From contig NZ_JANIBK010000005.1 in assembly GCF_024505165.1 (NCBI RefSeq), positions 1 through 64,000 of the forward strand: 64,000 bases of DNA, in the 5' to 3' direction. Positions 25,037 through 33,260 of the stretch are shown one piece after another (position 1 is the stretch's first letter; every line of letters begins with the position of its first letter). Origin of the DNA: Methylomonas rivi (lineage in GTDB: Bacteria; Pseudomonadota; Gammaproteobacteria; Methylococcales; Methylomonadaceae). The notes beneath the pieces were generated by a model. That model was not told the DNA's origin, ran no database searches, and saw only the letters and a list, made by a program, of their open reading frames with translations. The translations under genes were made by a program, and so were the position numbers.

Positions 25037-27835
25037 TTGACTTCCCGCTTTCCCCCCATCCATTTAGGCGCGCCGGGCGAAGAGATCAGTAAAAAAGATC
25101 TGCATGCCGTCACCCAGCGTTTTAAGTATTTTAATCAAGGCCGCTTGCAGCGGATGCGGGAGTTTTTGCAGCCGCGCCAGTACGAATTTTTGCATCTGTT
25201 ACCGCTGCTTTTTCATCAAAATCACCCATTGTTACCAGGCTTCGTTTCTCTGGAAACGCCAGCCGGGATTCCGGATTATTTGCCCGGCAAACAAACGGTC
25301 GATACCGCCAAACAGTTTTCCAAGGGGTTTACGTACAAGCGCAAGGCGCTCAGAAATTACCCGATACAGAGTATCTTTTTAATGGGTAGCGTCGGCAGCA
25401 TGGCCTTTTCCAAGGATAGCGACATCGACATCTGGCTGTGTCATCAACCCAACTTGTCCATTACCGAATTGGAAGAGTTAAGGCAGAAAGCCCGGCTGGT
25501 TGAAAAATGGGCGGAATCCCTAAAGTTGGAAGTCCACTTTTTCTTGGTGAATAGCGAGCAATTTAAAAAAGGCGAAAACACCCCGATTTCCAGCGAAAGC
25601 AGCGGCGAAACCCAGCATTATCTGTTGTTGGAAGAGTTTTATCGCACGTCTATTTATATAGCCGGGCGGGTGCCGGTGTGGTGGTTGGTGCCGCCGCACC
25701 AGGAAAAAATGTATGCAAGCTATGTCGCCCACTTACTGGAAAACCGCTTTATATCCGAAACGGATGTGTTGGATTTCGGCGGCTTGCAGGATATGCCGTT
25801 AGCCGAGTTCGTCAGCGCCACGCTTTGGCATATTTATAAGTCGCTCAACTCACCGCATAAGGCTTTACTGAAGTTGTTTCTAATGGAGAGCTATGCCGCC
25901 GAATTTCCCGATCCGCACTGGTTATGCGTGTCGATGAAGCAGGCGATTTACAGCGGCGATTTCAATGTCGATACTTTGGATCCTTATCTGCAAATTTATA
26001 ATAAAGTCGATGGCTATTTACGGCAGGCGGGTTCCACGCAGCGGCTCAATCTGGCACGGGAATGTTTCCATATAAAGATCATGGGATCATCCGCTGCGGC
26101 TTTGGATACGAAAGCCCGCTATTTGCATGACGCCTTTATGGAAATGATTGCCCGCCGCTGGCATTGGCCCGAGGATTTGTTGGAAAATTTGGGTAACGGT
26201 AAATTCTGGGACATTAAGAAAGCCAACAGCGAACACAGCGTAATTCGCGACCAGTTGCAACAATGCCTGCGGATCATTCTAAAAATCACCGGCAACCCTA
26301 TCGACCATCCCGATCAAAATGGCGATTTAAAATTATTGAGCCGTAAACTCAGGGCTTTTTTGGACCTTCGCCCCGGCAAGGTTGAAATATTGACCACCCG
26401 GGCCATGGTTTATAACAAACCGGAGGTGTGGGCGATAGCCGAAGTGCCCTTAACGGACACCGAAACTGTCTGGTGCCTGTTTGACGGTAGGTTGCCCTCT
26501 CAGCCGATCCGGCCCGAACAAGCCATCAAACAATGCGAAACGATGCTGGAATTGTTGTGCTGGGCGGTGATGAACGGCTTGTATAGGCGCGATATTAATC
26601 TGCATTTTCACGCTAAAACCCAAAAGATTCCCGATACCGATTTAAGCCGGCTATTAACGGAGTTGTTCGCCTTTCTGACGGCCCATTTAGCCCATAAGGA
26701 AACCGGCCTGGACGTCTATAAAACGCCCAACCGGCTGTTGTCGTCCTTATTGCTGATCAACCTGGGCGAGCTGTTGGCTATCGATGGCAACCAACAGCAG
26801 TTTATGATGAGCGAACGCTCGGATCCTTTAAGTTATGGCGAGAGCCGCTACTGTTTTGTGCAGGGCATGCATAAATTGTCGGTGTCCAGCTGGGGCGAAG
26901 TCACCCTACGGCAGTACACCGGATTGGAAGGCATCTTTGCCTGCTTGACCGAGGTTTTTAACGAAACCGCCAAGCCTTTAACGGCCGAAAGCTTGCGGGT
27001 GATTTGTTATACCCGCGGGCGCGGGCGCAGTATTGCCTTAAGGGTCGAGACCATTTTCCAGCGCTTGTTGGCCGGTTTTGCCGGCCACCCGCAACAAGAC
27101 GCCAACCGGTATATTCTGCCGGCCGCGGCCGGTTTTTGCTGCTTTAAACTGCAAAATAATGTGCTCGGATTTTACTTTTTGGAAAATCACAATCAATTGA
27201 TACACGAATTATCCAGTCCGCGGAATCAATTTTCGCCGGTGATTTTTGACGAGTTTGTCTTGGAGCAAACCTATATTCCCTTTTTATACCGACATAACCG
27301 GGCCGATCAGGTACAGATTTTCTATCACCCCACCAGCAAGCATGTAGCGGTGTATATCATCGACGAAAAAGGCGCTTTGTTTGTACGCCAACACAGCAAC
27401 GCCAATCCTCAACATATTCTGGTCCACTATTGCGTCTTTATCAAAACCCTGCAATTACAGGCCAAGCTGCCGGAGGGTATCGGCATCGAGTGTTACGAAA
27501 TTCAAAAAAACTCCACGGGGGTGGTGTCCTGCCATCCGACCCAAGTTAAGCAAGGCAGTACGGTATTGGACTTGCGGGTCAGAATTGTGGTCGATCGGTT
27601 AAAAGGGCAAGCCGTTTATTGCAACGAACGTAAGTTCGACCTCACGGATGCCGCTTCCTATCAGAGTTTAAAAAATTATATTTTCGGTTTTAGAAAAAAT
27701 CACGAAGACTATCCCTTTCATATCACCGAAATCGATGCGCCGGACGAAATATTGGGGATCGAGCCGTTCGACCGGCCCCAAAGCCTGCATTATTTAAACT
27801 ACAAACAGAAAATCGAGGAAAAACTCAATATTTAA
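25037..27835 (+). CDS. cyaA: Class I adenylate cyclase
   Basis: Cytosolic enzyme making cAMP from ATP, of the enterobacterial class I. The 932-residue length fits (E. coli CyaA is 848). The catalytic N-terminal half carries the polymerase-beta-like 'MGSVGSMAFSKDSDIDIWLC' signature (about 116-135), with G-S and D-x-D, and 'AESLKLEVHFFLV'. The C-terminal half is the regulatory domain, with no motif I can name. It starts at TTG 25037 with GCAGGA 6 bases upstream, and no ATG is available until residue 40; E. coli cyaA also uses TTG, which limits expression. It lies 41 bases after the phosphatase gene on the same strand. No crp gene is in the window. Confidence 0.93.
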   Translation: MTSRFPPIHLGAPGEEISKKDLHAVTQRFKYFNQGRLQRMREFLQPRQYEFLHLLPLLFHQNHPLLPGFVSLETPAGIPDYLPGKQTVDTAKQFSKGFTYKRKALRNYPIQSIFLMGSVGSMAFSKDSDIDIWLCHQPNLSITELEELRQKARLVEKWAESLKLEVHFFLVNSEQFKKGENTPISSESSGETQHYLLLEEFYRTSIYIAGRVPVWWLVPPHQEKMYASYVAHLLENRFISETDVLDFGGLQDMPLAEFVSATLWHIYKSLNSPHKALLKLFLMESYAAEFPDPHWLCVSMKQAIYSGDFNVDTLDPYLQIYNKVDGYLRQAGSTQRLNLARECFHIKIMGSSAAALDTKARYLHDAFMEMIARRWHWPEDLLENLGNGKFWDIKKANSEHSVIRDQLQQCLRIILKITGNPIDHPDQNGDLKLLSRKLRAFLDLRPGKVEILTTRAMVYNKPEVWAIAEVPLTDTETVWCLFDGRLPSQPIRPEQAIKQCETMLELLCWAVMNGLYRRDINLHFHAKTQKIPDTDLSRLLTELFAFLTAHLAHKETGLDVYKTPNRLLSSLLLINLGELLAIDGNQQQFMMSERSDPLSYGESRYCFVQGMHKLSVSSWGEVTLRQYTGLEGIFACLTEVFNETAKPLTAESLRVICYTRGRGRSIALRVETIFQRLLAGFAGHPQQDANRYILPAAAGFCCFKLQNNVLGFYFLENHNQLIHELSSPRNQFSPVIFDEFVLEQTYIPFLYRHNRADQVQIFYHPTSKHVAVYIIDEKGALFVRQHSNANPQHILVHYCVFIKTLQLQAKLPEGIGIECYEIQKNSTGVVSCHPTQVKQGSTVLDLRVRIVVDRLKGQAVYCNERKFDLTDAASYQSLKNYIFGFRKNHEDYPFHITEIDAPDEILGIEPFDRPQSLHYLNYKQKIEEKLNI

Positions 27836-27963
27836 GCTTTTATACCTTTTGCATATGAAATTTCGCCACCTTAATAACCGGGCCCGGCCAACGCAACAGA
27901 TAAAGTTTACCGCTTAAGGGATTGTGCCTATACTCTCCGCCATGCCTAACCAGGAGCCAGAAA

Positions 27964-28320
27964 GTGGAAGCCGACCAACGTATTCATAAACGCTTTAACC
28001 CCGAAGGACTCACCGCACACATCATCATCGATCCGCCGCCGCCCGATCAGGAAATCGTCATCGAAGGCGTGGTGGTGGATATGAGTTACAAAGGTATCAA
28101 AATCAAGCTTGAAGAGCCCTTGAGTCCTGAAGTCGACCGGGGCGAGCTCAGAATTTCCATCGTTTTGCCGGAGTCGGGCGTATCGGTATCCATTCACGGC
28201 ATGATCAAACACGTGCAGGAAAAGCGGGAATGCGGGGTGCAATATGCCGATCGACATACCGAGGACGAGTTGGATAACCTGATGTTCGAGTGCGTGAAAT
28301 ATGCGGCGGGTTCCGAGTAG
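27964..28320 (+). CDS. PilZ domain protein
   Basis: A 118-residue single-domain PilZ protein, a receptor for cyclic di-GMP. I use the GTG at 27964 because AGGAG lies at 27952-27956, 7 bases upstream, and the product then begins 'EADQRIHKRFNPEGLTAHI', where 'R-x3-R'-like basic residues contact the ligand. The 'VVDMSYKGIKIKLEEP' segment corresponds to the D/N-x-S-x-x-G motif, with a tyrosine after the serine. The effector partner is unknown. It is the second gene after cyaA and overlaps the start of the next small gene by 20 bases. Confidence 0.82.
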   Translation: MEADQRIHKRFNPEGLTAHIIIDPPPPDQEIVIEGVVVDMSYKGIKIKLEEPLSPEVDRGELRISIVLPESGVSVSIHGMIKHVQEKRECGVQYADRHTEDELDNLMFECVKYAAGSE

Positions 28321-28516
28321 TCTGAAACAGGGCGTTAAATCGGCTGCGTCCTGTATCGCGACAGTGTGGCGCGGTTGTAATGGCGAGGCCGCTTATCAAC
28401 GCTATCTGGCCCATTGGCGGCAACAACACGCATCGGAAGGGCAGCCCATGAGCCGCAAGGCGTTTTTCGCCGCCGAAACCCAACGTAAATGGAATGGCAT
28501 CAAGCGTTGTTGCTGA
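28301..28516 (+). CDS. YbdD/YjiX family protein
   Basis: A 71-residue cytosolic protein with the signature of the DUF466 family: 'GCNGEAAYQRYLAHW', 'KAFFAAETQRKW' and the terminal 'GIKRCC'. In enterobacteria YbdD/YjiX is encoded directly after the pyruvate or peptide permeases CstA/BtsT; no such permease is here. The ATG lies inside the end of the PilZ gene. There is no clear Shine-Dalgarno, so its translation may depend on the PilZ gene. Function is not known beyond its association with carbon-starvation transporters. Confidence 0.8.
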   Translation: MRRVPSSLKQGVKSAASCIATVWRGCNGEAAYQRYLAHWRQQHASEGQPMSRKAFFAAETQRKWNGIKRCC

Positions 28517-28661
28517 TTTTGCGTATTCCGATAAAATCCGCCACCGATTCCAATTTCAAAACCGCCGGACATTTAATCGAAACCCGCCAGTGGCGCCGAC
28601 CGGCCAATGGACTAAATCGCTGCCGTCCGACTGTCAAACCTTATTTCAGCGGTTCCGGGAG

Positions 28662-28679
28662 CAAAATCGGCCGATTTTG
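28662..28679. repeat. 18-base perfect palindrome between ybdD-like and lprI-like genes
   Basis: CAAAATCGGCCGATTTTG is a perfect palindrome in a 239-base gap that otherwise shows no gene. It is followed on the + strand by TTTG. It may be part of a terminator after the PilZ/YbdD genes or a protein-binding site; a continuous palindrome without a loop is not a typical terminator. Confidence 0.4.
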
Positions 28680-28755
28680 TTTGTCGGCGCATGCCGAAAA
28701 TAGGTTTTGGAGGTTGCATGGGTTCGCGGCGAAAGCGAGGCGGAACCGGTAACTT

Positions 28756-29304
28756 TTAGGGCGAGGTCCGGCCTTCCTGCAATTCGGGTGGCGTGGGTTT
28801 GATGGGGTAAGAACCGGCACAGACATCGCCTTCTTCCACGCCGTCCAGCCATTTTTGCAATTGCCGGGTGCGTTCGCGCGTCAGGGATGCCGCTTGCCGG
28901 TTCCAACAAGCGTTGAAACCGCTGCCGTAGTAGCCGGGTTCTCTTTCGGGGTAAATGGCGAGGAGTTCCGCGTCGCGCCATTTTAGCCAGGCGCGTTGGG
29001 CTTGCTTGAGATGGTCGATAAATGCCTTGTCGCCGCCGTGTTGCAGGAGTACCGCTTGATACACGTTGTTAAGTTCCCGGTCGGCCGCTTGATTTTCCAT
29101 GCCGCTGCATTGATTGATCTCTTGCTGGTTGCCGGCATTGTCGAGACAAGTTTGTTGGGCGGCATTGGCCGTGGCCGGCGAAGCGGCAAGCATCAGGGCG
29201 AGAAAGAGCGGTTTTGGGGTAGTGCGCAAGTTATGGAGCGGGAGTCGAGAAGCTGGCCCGGCGGGATAGGATGCGCGGTCGGTGTCTATGGGTAATGGGC
29301 TCAT
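28756..29304 (-). CDS. LprI/DUF1311 family periplasmic protein
   Basis: Secreted protein with a DUF1311 (lysozyme-inhibitor LprI N-terminal) domain. The core has 'TCLDNAGNQQEINQC', 'ELNNVYQAVL', 'LKQAQRAWLKWRDAEL' and four spaced cysteines, all typical. The hydrophobic 'PLFLALMLAASPATANA' segment is a signal peptide, but with ATG 29304 it is preceded by about 30 residues, which is long; TTG 29229 would give a normal short n-region. The start is therefore uncertain. Family members bind lysozyme or have unknown envelope roles. Length 182 residues as drawn, about 157 from the alternative start. Confidence 0.75.
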   Translation of the reverse strand: MSPLPIDTDRASYPAGPASRLPLHNLRTTPKPLFLALMLAASPATANAAQQTCLDNAGNQQEINQCSGMENQAADRELNNVYQAVLLQHGGDKAFIDHLKQAQRAWLKWRDAELLAIYPEREPGYYGSGFNACWNRQAASLTRERTRQLQKWLDGVEEGDVCAGSYPIKPTPPELQEGRTSP

Positions 29305-29340
29305 GGGAAGCGGCGGGGCGAATGGCGTTTGCGGGACGTT

Positions 29341-30876
29341 TTAGGGTTGTTCGAGCGCAAACCTGAAACGGGCGAAAAAAGGATTGCTTTCCATGCAGGC
29401 GGTCAGGCGTAACGATACGCCAATCGTTAATGCAATCTTGCCGTTGAGAGTGTACTTGCCGCCGGCTAAAAAAACCTGCGCATGGTCGGTGCCTTCCGCA
29501 ACGACGAGCGCGGAAGCTTCGTTCGCCGCATCCGCAATACTGTAAATGGTGCAATTGCCGGGGATTTGCTCCAGCAACAATTGAGTGGCATTGGACAGTT
29601 CGTTGAAGTTTTGCTGGCGGATGACGGCTATCGAAACCGGGTGTTGTTCCTTGTACAACAGCACGATGTCGCCGGTCGCGCAATCCGGCATGCGGCTTTC
29701 GGCAACCCAATAGGACTTGTTGGGGGTTTTATGCAGATTGACATACTTGCCCAGGGCGATGTCGCCGCCAAAAGGCCGCTCTGCATGGTCGAAAACATTA
29801 CGTTGATACTCCAGAGGGACCAAGGCCAAGCCGCGACCGGTATTCTTGGGGTCGCGAAGTTGGGCGCTGAGTTGATTGATTTTCGATAGCTTGTTGAGCT
29901 CTTGCAAATAGTGGCAGGCGCCGATGAAATCGGGAACCATCTTGGTACGCGATGGCATGCCCGGAATGATAGCGTTGAATACCTGTTTGTAACCGCTGAA
30001 CAGTAAGGCCAGTTTGTTTTGGTTGCTGGGGCTCAATTTGGTTGGCACGGTGCCCAATTGCAATTCATGGCCGATACGATGGCTTTTTATGGCTATAAAA
30101 TGAGCGGGCAAGGGCCGGTTGTTTTTTCTGACCGGATAAGGCGGCGCGTCTTTTGCGGGATCCCAATAAAATAAGCTGTCCAAGGCGTCGGCCGAGGTTT
30201 CAATGTCCAGTAAATGGGCGCATTGATTGGCCAGCTGGAAGAGTTGGAATATTTCCTCGGCTTTGTACAGCCGTGGAGAGGTAAGGCTGAACAGTAGGTT
30301 GCGCTTGATGACGGACTCGATATCGGCTTGGTTCTTGAATTCGCTGAATTTTGTTGCCTGCGGCAGCTTCAAGGCTCCGGTTGCCGAGGCCAGCTTGTAG
30401 AGTTGGGCGGATTTTTGCCAAAGCGTGGCGGAGGGCATGTCGTAAAACAGACAGTAACAGCGTATGGCATGGCCGATCAGCTGCAAGGCATAAAAGATGG
30501 CCGTATTCTGCTCGGCGGGCTCCAGCTGTTTACTGTCAATGGCTTGGCAAAAAATCAAGGCCAGTTGACGGGGCAATTGCATGCTCAACTTGCCGATTTT
30601 AACGGATTTGCCGGAAAAGTCCGTTTCAGTTGCCGCGCTTGCGGACAGGCTGTTGGAAAAATGCACGGTTAATGGCGTTAAATTGACCAGCAGGGGTAAA
30701 AGCTCCTTAGGCGGGCATTTTTCGTCTTTGAGCTGTTTTAGCGCCTGGTTTAGTTGATGGGCGGCCTGAGCGTGCGGCAAGAGGCTTAAGCCATCCAGCC
30801 ACCCGGCCAGCGCATCGGGGTTCAATTCGAAGGGTAAGATATTGTCTGTTGCCATTGATTTTGTTCGGTATGACAT
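29341..30876 (-). CDS. Uncharacterised 511-residue protein
   Basis: I do not recognise this protein. It has no signal peptide and no membrane span; the N-terminal two thirds are rich in leucine, alanine and glutamine and look all-helical ('AAHQLNQALKQLKD', 'IFCQAIDSKQLEPAEQ'). The last 120 residues look mixed alpha/beta, with 'CATGDIVLLYKEQHPVSIAVIRQ' type strands resembling a small beta-barrel such as a PilZ-like or OB fold, but no diagnostic motif is seen. AAGG about 10 bases before ATG 30876 supports the start. It is transcribed divergently from lnt across a 112-base gap. A role with cyclic nucleotides is suggested only by nearby cyaA and PilZ genes. Confidence 0.7.
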   Translation of the reverse strand: MSYRTKSMATDNILPFELNPDALAGWLDGLSLLPHAQAAHQLNQALKQLKDEKCPPKELLPLLVNLTPLTVHFSNSLSASAATETDFSGKSVKIGKLSMQLPRQLALIFCQAIDSKQLEPAEQNTAIFYALQLIGHAIRCYCLFYDMPSATLWQKSAQLYKLASATGALKLPQATKFSEFKNQADIESVIKRNLLFSLTSPRLYKAEEIFQLFQLANQCAHLLDIETSADALDSLFYWDPAKDAPPYPVRKNNRPLPAHFIAIKSHRIGHELQLGTVPTKLSPSNQNKLALLFSGYKQVFNAIIPGMPSRTKMVPDFIGACHYLQELNKLSKINQLSAQLRDPKNTGRGLALVPLEYQRNVFDHAERPFGGDIALGKYVNLHKTPNKSYWVAESRMPDCATGDIVLLYKEQHPVSIAVIRQQNFNELSNATQLLLEQIPGNCTIYSIADAANEASALVVAEGTDHAQVFLAGGKYTLNGKIALTIGVSLRLTACMESNPFFARFRFALEQP

Positions 30877-30988
30877 TTAATAACCTTGCAAGTCTAGCCG
30901 AAATCGGCCGGGGTATGAAAACTTAGCGTTAGCCTGCCTTTAATCGCGGCATAATAGCCGGCAGGTTTTCACATCTCGATTAGTTAAA

Positions 30989-32482
30989 ATGACTCGATTA
31001 TTCCAATGGAAATGGCCATTGCTGGCGCCGGTATTCGGCGCGCTTTTGACGCTGGCGTTCGCGCCGTACGGTTACAGCTACATGGCGTTAATCTCGATGG
31101 CGTTTTTTTACCGGTTTTGCGTGGTACAACCGGCCGGCCGGGCGGCTTTATGCGGCTATTTATTCGGCTTGGGGCTGTTCGGTTTCGGTATCTGGTGGGT
31201 GTATATCAGTATTCACGATTTTGGCGGTGCCGACCCCATCAGTTCCGGTTTACTGGCTGTATTGCTGGTGGCTATATGGGCGTTATTTCCAGCCCTGACC
31301 GCTTATTTGTCGGCAAAACTGTTGGCCATGGCCGGCGTTTGGTTTCGGCTGCCGGCGGTTGCTTTGGTTTGGGTTGCCGTCGAGTATTTCCGCGGCTATT
31401 GGCTGCTGAACGGGTTTCCGTGGCTACAGGTTGCCTACGGCCAGTTGAATGCGCCGTTGGCCGGCTATGCGCCGTTAGCCGGCGTGTATGGCGTTGGGTT
31501 TTTATTGGCGCTTACCGCCGCCCTGTTGACGGAATGTTGGCGGGTCAAAACGCTGCGTTTGCCCGCTATCTCGATACTGTGCGCGATTTGGGGCGGCGGT
31601 TGGTTATTGCGGGGCGTGCAATGGACGCATGCCGTTGGCGAACCCATTCAAGTGACGTTGCTGCAGGGCAACATAGCCCAGGACCAAAAATGGCAAACCG
31701 ATCAAAGGCTGAATACCTTAAGGCTGTATCTGCAACTGACCGAACAGCATTGGGATTCCGACGTGATCGTCTGGCCGGAGACGGCGATCCCGGCATTTTT
31801 ATCCGAAGTTAAGGATTTTTACCTGGATCCCTTGTCCGCCAAGGCGAGGGAAAAAGGGGTGGATTTAGTGGTGGGTTTGCCCAGCTATGGCGCGGGTAAA
31901 GATTATTACAATAGCGTCATTACCTTGGGGGAAACCGAGGCGATATATCACAAACAGCATTTGCTGCCGTTTGGCGAATATCTGCCCTTGCAACCTTTGT
32001 CCGGCTGGGTGCTGGACCGATTGCAAATCCCGTTGGGCAACTTTGCTTCGGGCGGCACGAGGCAGCCTTTATTAAAGGCCGGCGGTTATCCGTTCGTGAC
32101 GACCATTTGCTATGAGGATGCCTTCGGCGAGTTGGTTAGCCGGCAAGTCGGACAGGCGGCCTATTTGGTCAACGTCACCAACGACGGCTGGTTCGGCAAT
32201 ACCCCGCAACCTTATCAGCATATGCAGATGGCGCAAATGCGTGCCCTGGAAACCGGGCGTTACCTGCTGCGCGCCACCAATACCGGCTTGACCGGGGTCG
32301 TCGGGCCGGACGGTAAAATCCTCGCGCAAGCTCCGCTGTTTACCGCCACAACATTGACCGGTACCATCATCCCCATGGCGGGGCTGACACCTTATGCCCG
32401 ATGGGGCGATCGAGCGGTGTTCGGCGGCCTGGTTCTGTTGGTGGGCATGGTGTGGGGGCTGGTGAAGTTTGCCGGACGCTAA
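30989..32482 (+). CDS. lnt: Apolipoprotein N-acyltransferase
   Basis: Inner-membrane enzyme that N-acylates the diacylated cysteine of lipoproteins, the last step of their maturation. The 497-residue protein has about six N-terminal membrane segments, a periplasmic nitrilase-like domain and a final span near the C-terminus. The catalytic triad is visible: Glu in 'VIVWPETAIPAF', Lys in the 'HKQHLLPFGEYLPL' region, and Cys in 'VTTICYEDAFGEL'. 'NVTNDGWFGNTP' is a further family motif. The many lipoproteins in this window (export protein, two MlaA, LptE) need this activity. It is a single gene here, not next to ybeX/corC as in E. coli. Confidence 0.95.
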   Translation: MTRLFQWKWPLLAPVFGALLTLAFAPYGYSYMALISMAFFYRFCVVQPAGRAALCGYLFGLGLFGFGIWWVYISIHDFGGADPISSGLLAVLLVAIWALFPALTAYLSAKLLAMAGVWFRLPAVALVWVAVEYFRGYWLLNGFPWLQVAYGQLNAPLAGYAPLAGVYGVGFLLALTAALLTECWRVKTLRLPAISILCAIWGGGWLLRGVQWTHAVGEPIQVTLLQGNIAQDQKWQTDQRLNTLRLYLQLTEQHWDSDVIVWPETAIPAFLSEVKDFYLDPLSAKAREKGVDLVVGLPSYGAGKDYYNSVITLGETEAIYHKQHLLPFGEYLPLQPLSGWVLDRLQIPLGNFASGGTRQPLLKAGGYPFVTTICYEDAFGELVSRQVGQAAYLVNVTNDGWFGNTPQPYQHMQMAQMRALETGRYLLRATNTGLTGVVGPDGKILAQAPLFTATTLTGTIIPMAGLTPYARWGDRAVFGGLVLLVGMVWGLVKFAGR

Positions 32483-32665
32483 AATGCCGGTTGTTCACTC
32501 GGGGGGCAGAAGCCGGTTACTTATCAATAATCGGTACCTGTTGTATTCGAGTATCCTGTTCTTGATGACACGGAACATGGCGAGCACCGAACAAATTGAC
32601 TTCCTATTGGTCGGTTTGGAGAGGCGGAAGGCGAGTGCTTTGTAAGGTTAGTTATATTAATTTTC
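32483..32665. other. Gene-free stretch between lnt and the inverted-repeat element
   Basis: The gap between the lnt stop and the pgaD stop is 331 bases. The first 183 bases hold no frame with coding character, no T-rich hairpin and no tRNA-like structure that I can see. The rest of the gap is the inverted-repeat element listed separately. Confidence 0.6.
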
Positions 32666-32817
32666 GTAACTATTCAGCGAATGCCAGCCGATGCGGATCA
32701 ATTGCGTGATGGGGTTAGCTCGATAGAGCGTAACCCGACAATCGAAGCCATTGCACCGCCATAAGCCGATGCGTTGAGTTACGGCTGGCGCCTAATCCAC
32801 CTACGCTGAATAGTTAC
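32666..32817. repeat. 152-bp element with 14-bp perfect terminal inverted repeats
   Basis: GTAACTATTCAGCG (32666-32679) and its exact complement CGCTGAATAGTTAC (32804-32817) bound the element. Inside, GCCAGCCG (32683-32690) pairs with CGGCTGGC (32782-32789), and a central hairpin is formed by GGGTTAGCTC (32712-32721) with GAGCGTAACCC (32726-32736). The nested symmetry resembles MITE- or REP-like intergenic units. AATTTT occurs next to both ends, a possible but inexact target duplication. The right arm overlaps the stop codon of pgaD, so it could also act as its terminator. No coding frame lies within. Confidence 0.7.
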
Positions 32818-33260
32818 AATTTTTCCGAATGATCAAGCCTAATAATATTGGCTTTATCGTCATGACTCACCATAATTCTTTGACGGCTTCTGATATCAAG
32901 CAGCAGATCGACGTTGACATTAAAGCGTTTTGCCTGCTCCTGATTCGTCACGGGTAAATGCGGTTCGGGCTTTATCGATGCATGTAGCCAGGATAAAAAA
33001 AATGTCCAGCTCAGCCAGCCAATTGCAATCAGTAAAATAATTCCCCCGTACATCTGCAGCAATTCCAGTAAGGTTTTGTAGCCGCCGAACCAGCGGATTT
33101 CGTCGGACAGACTTTTCACGCCCATCAACCAACCCGCCAAGGTAAAAACCGGCAGTAAAAAGTACAGCCACAACAGCCAGCTCATGCACACCAAAAACGC
33201 GGAGCCTAATTTTTGCCGCGGACTTTGTAAGTGAGGATGATTAATGATGACGTGTTTCAT
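32814..33260 (-). CDS. pgaD: PgaD-like protein, PNAG synthesis
   Basis: A 148-residue inner-membrane protein with two spans: 'AFLVCMSWLLWLYFLLPVF' near residues 21-40 and 'GGIILLIAIGWLSWTFFL' near 72-90. PgaD partners the glycosyltransferase PgaC and makes it responsive to cyclic di-GMP. I start it at ATG 33260, which overlaps the pgaC stop by four bases; the longer open frame reading back to 33659 is only pgaC in another frame. Length and topology match PgaD (137 residues in E. coli), though sequence similarity in this family is low. Its stop overlaps an inverted repeat. Confidence 0.85.
   Translation of the reverse strand: MKHVIINHPHLQSPRQKLGSAFLVCMSWLLWLYFLLPVFTLAGWLMGVKSLSDEIRWFGGYKTLLELLQMYGGIILLIAIGWLSWTFFLSWLHASIKPEPHLPVTNQEQAKRFNVNVDLLLDIRSRQRIMVSHDDKANIIRLDHSEKL

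Noticed and set aside
28494-28752. Several overlapping short frames after the YbdD-like gene
   Set aside because: Mutually overlapping in all frames, basic composition, no ribosome-binding sites; treated as non-coding.
31006-31812. 268-residue open frame inside lnt
   Set aside because: Lies in a different frame of a clear lnt gene and has shadow-like composition.
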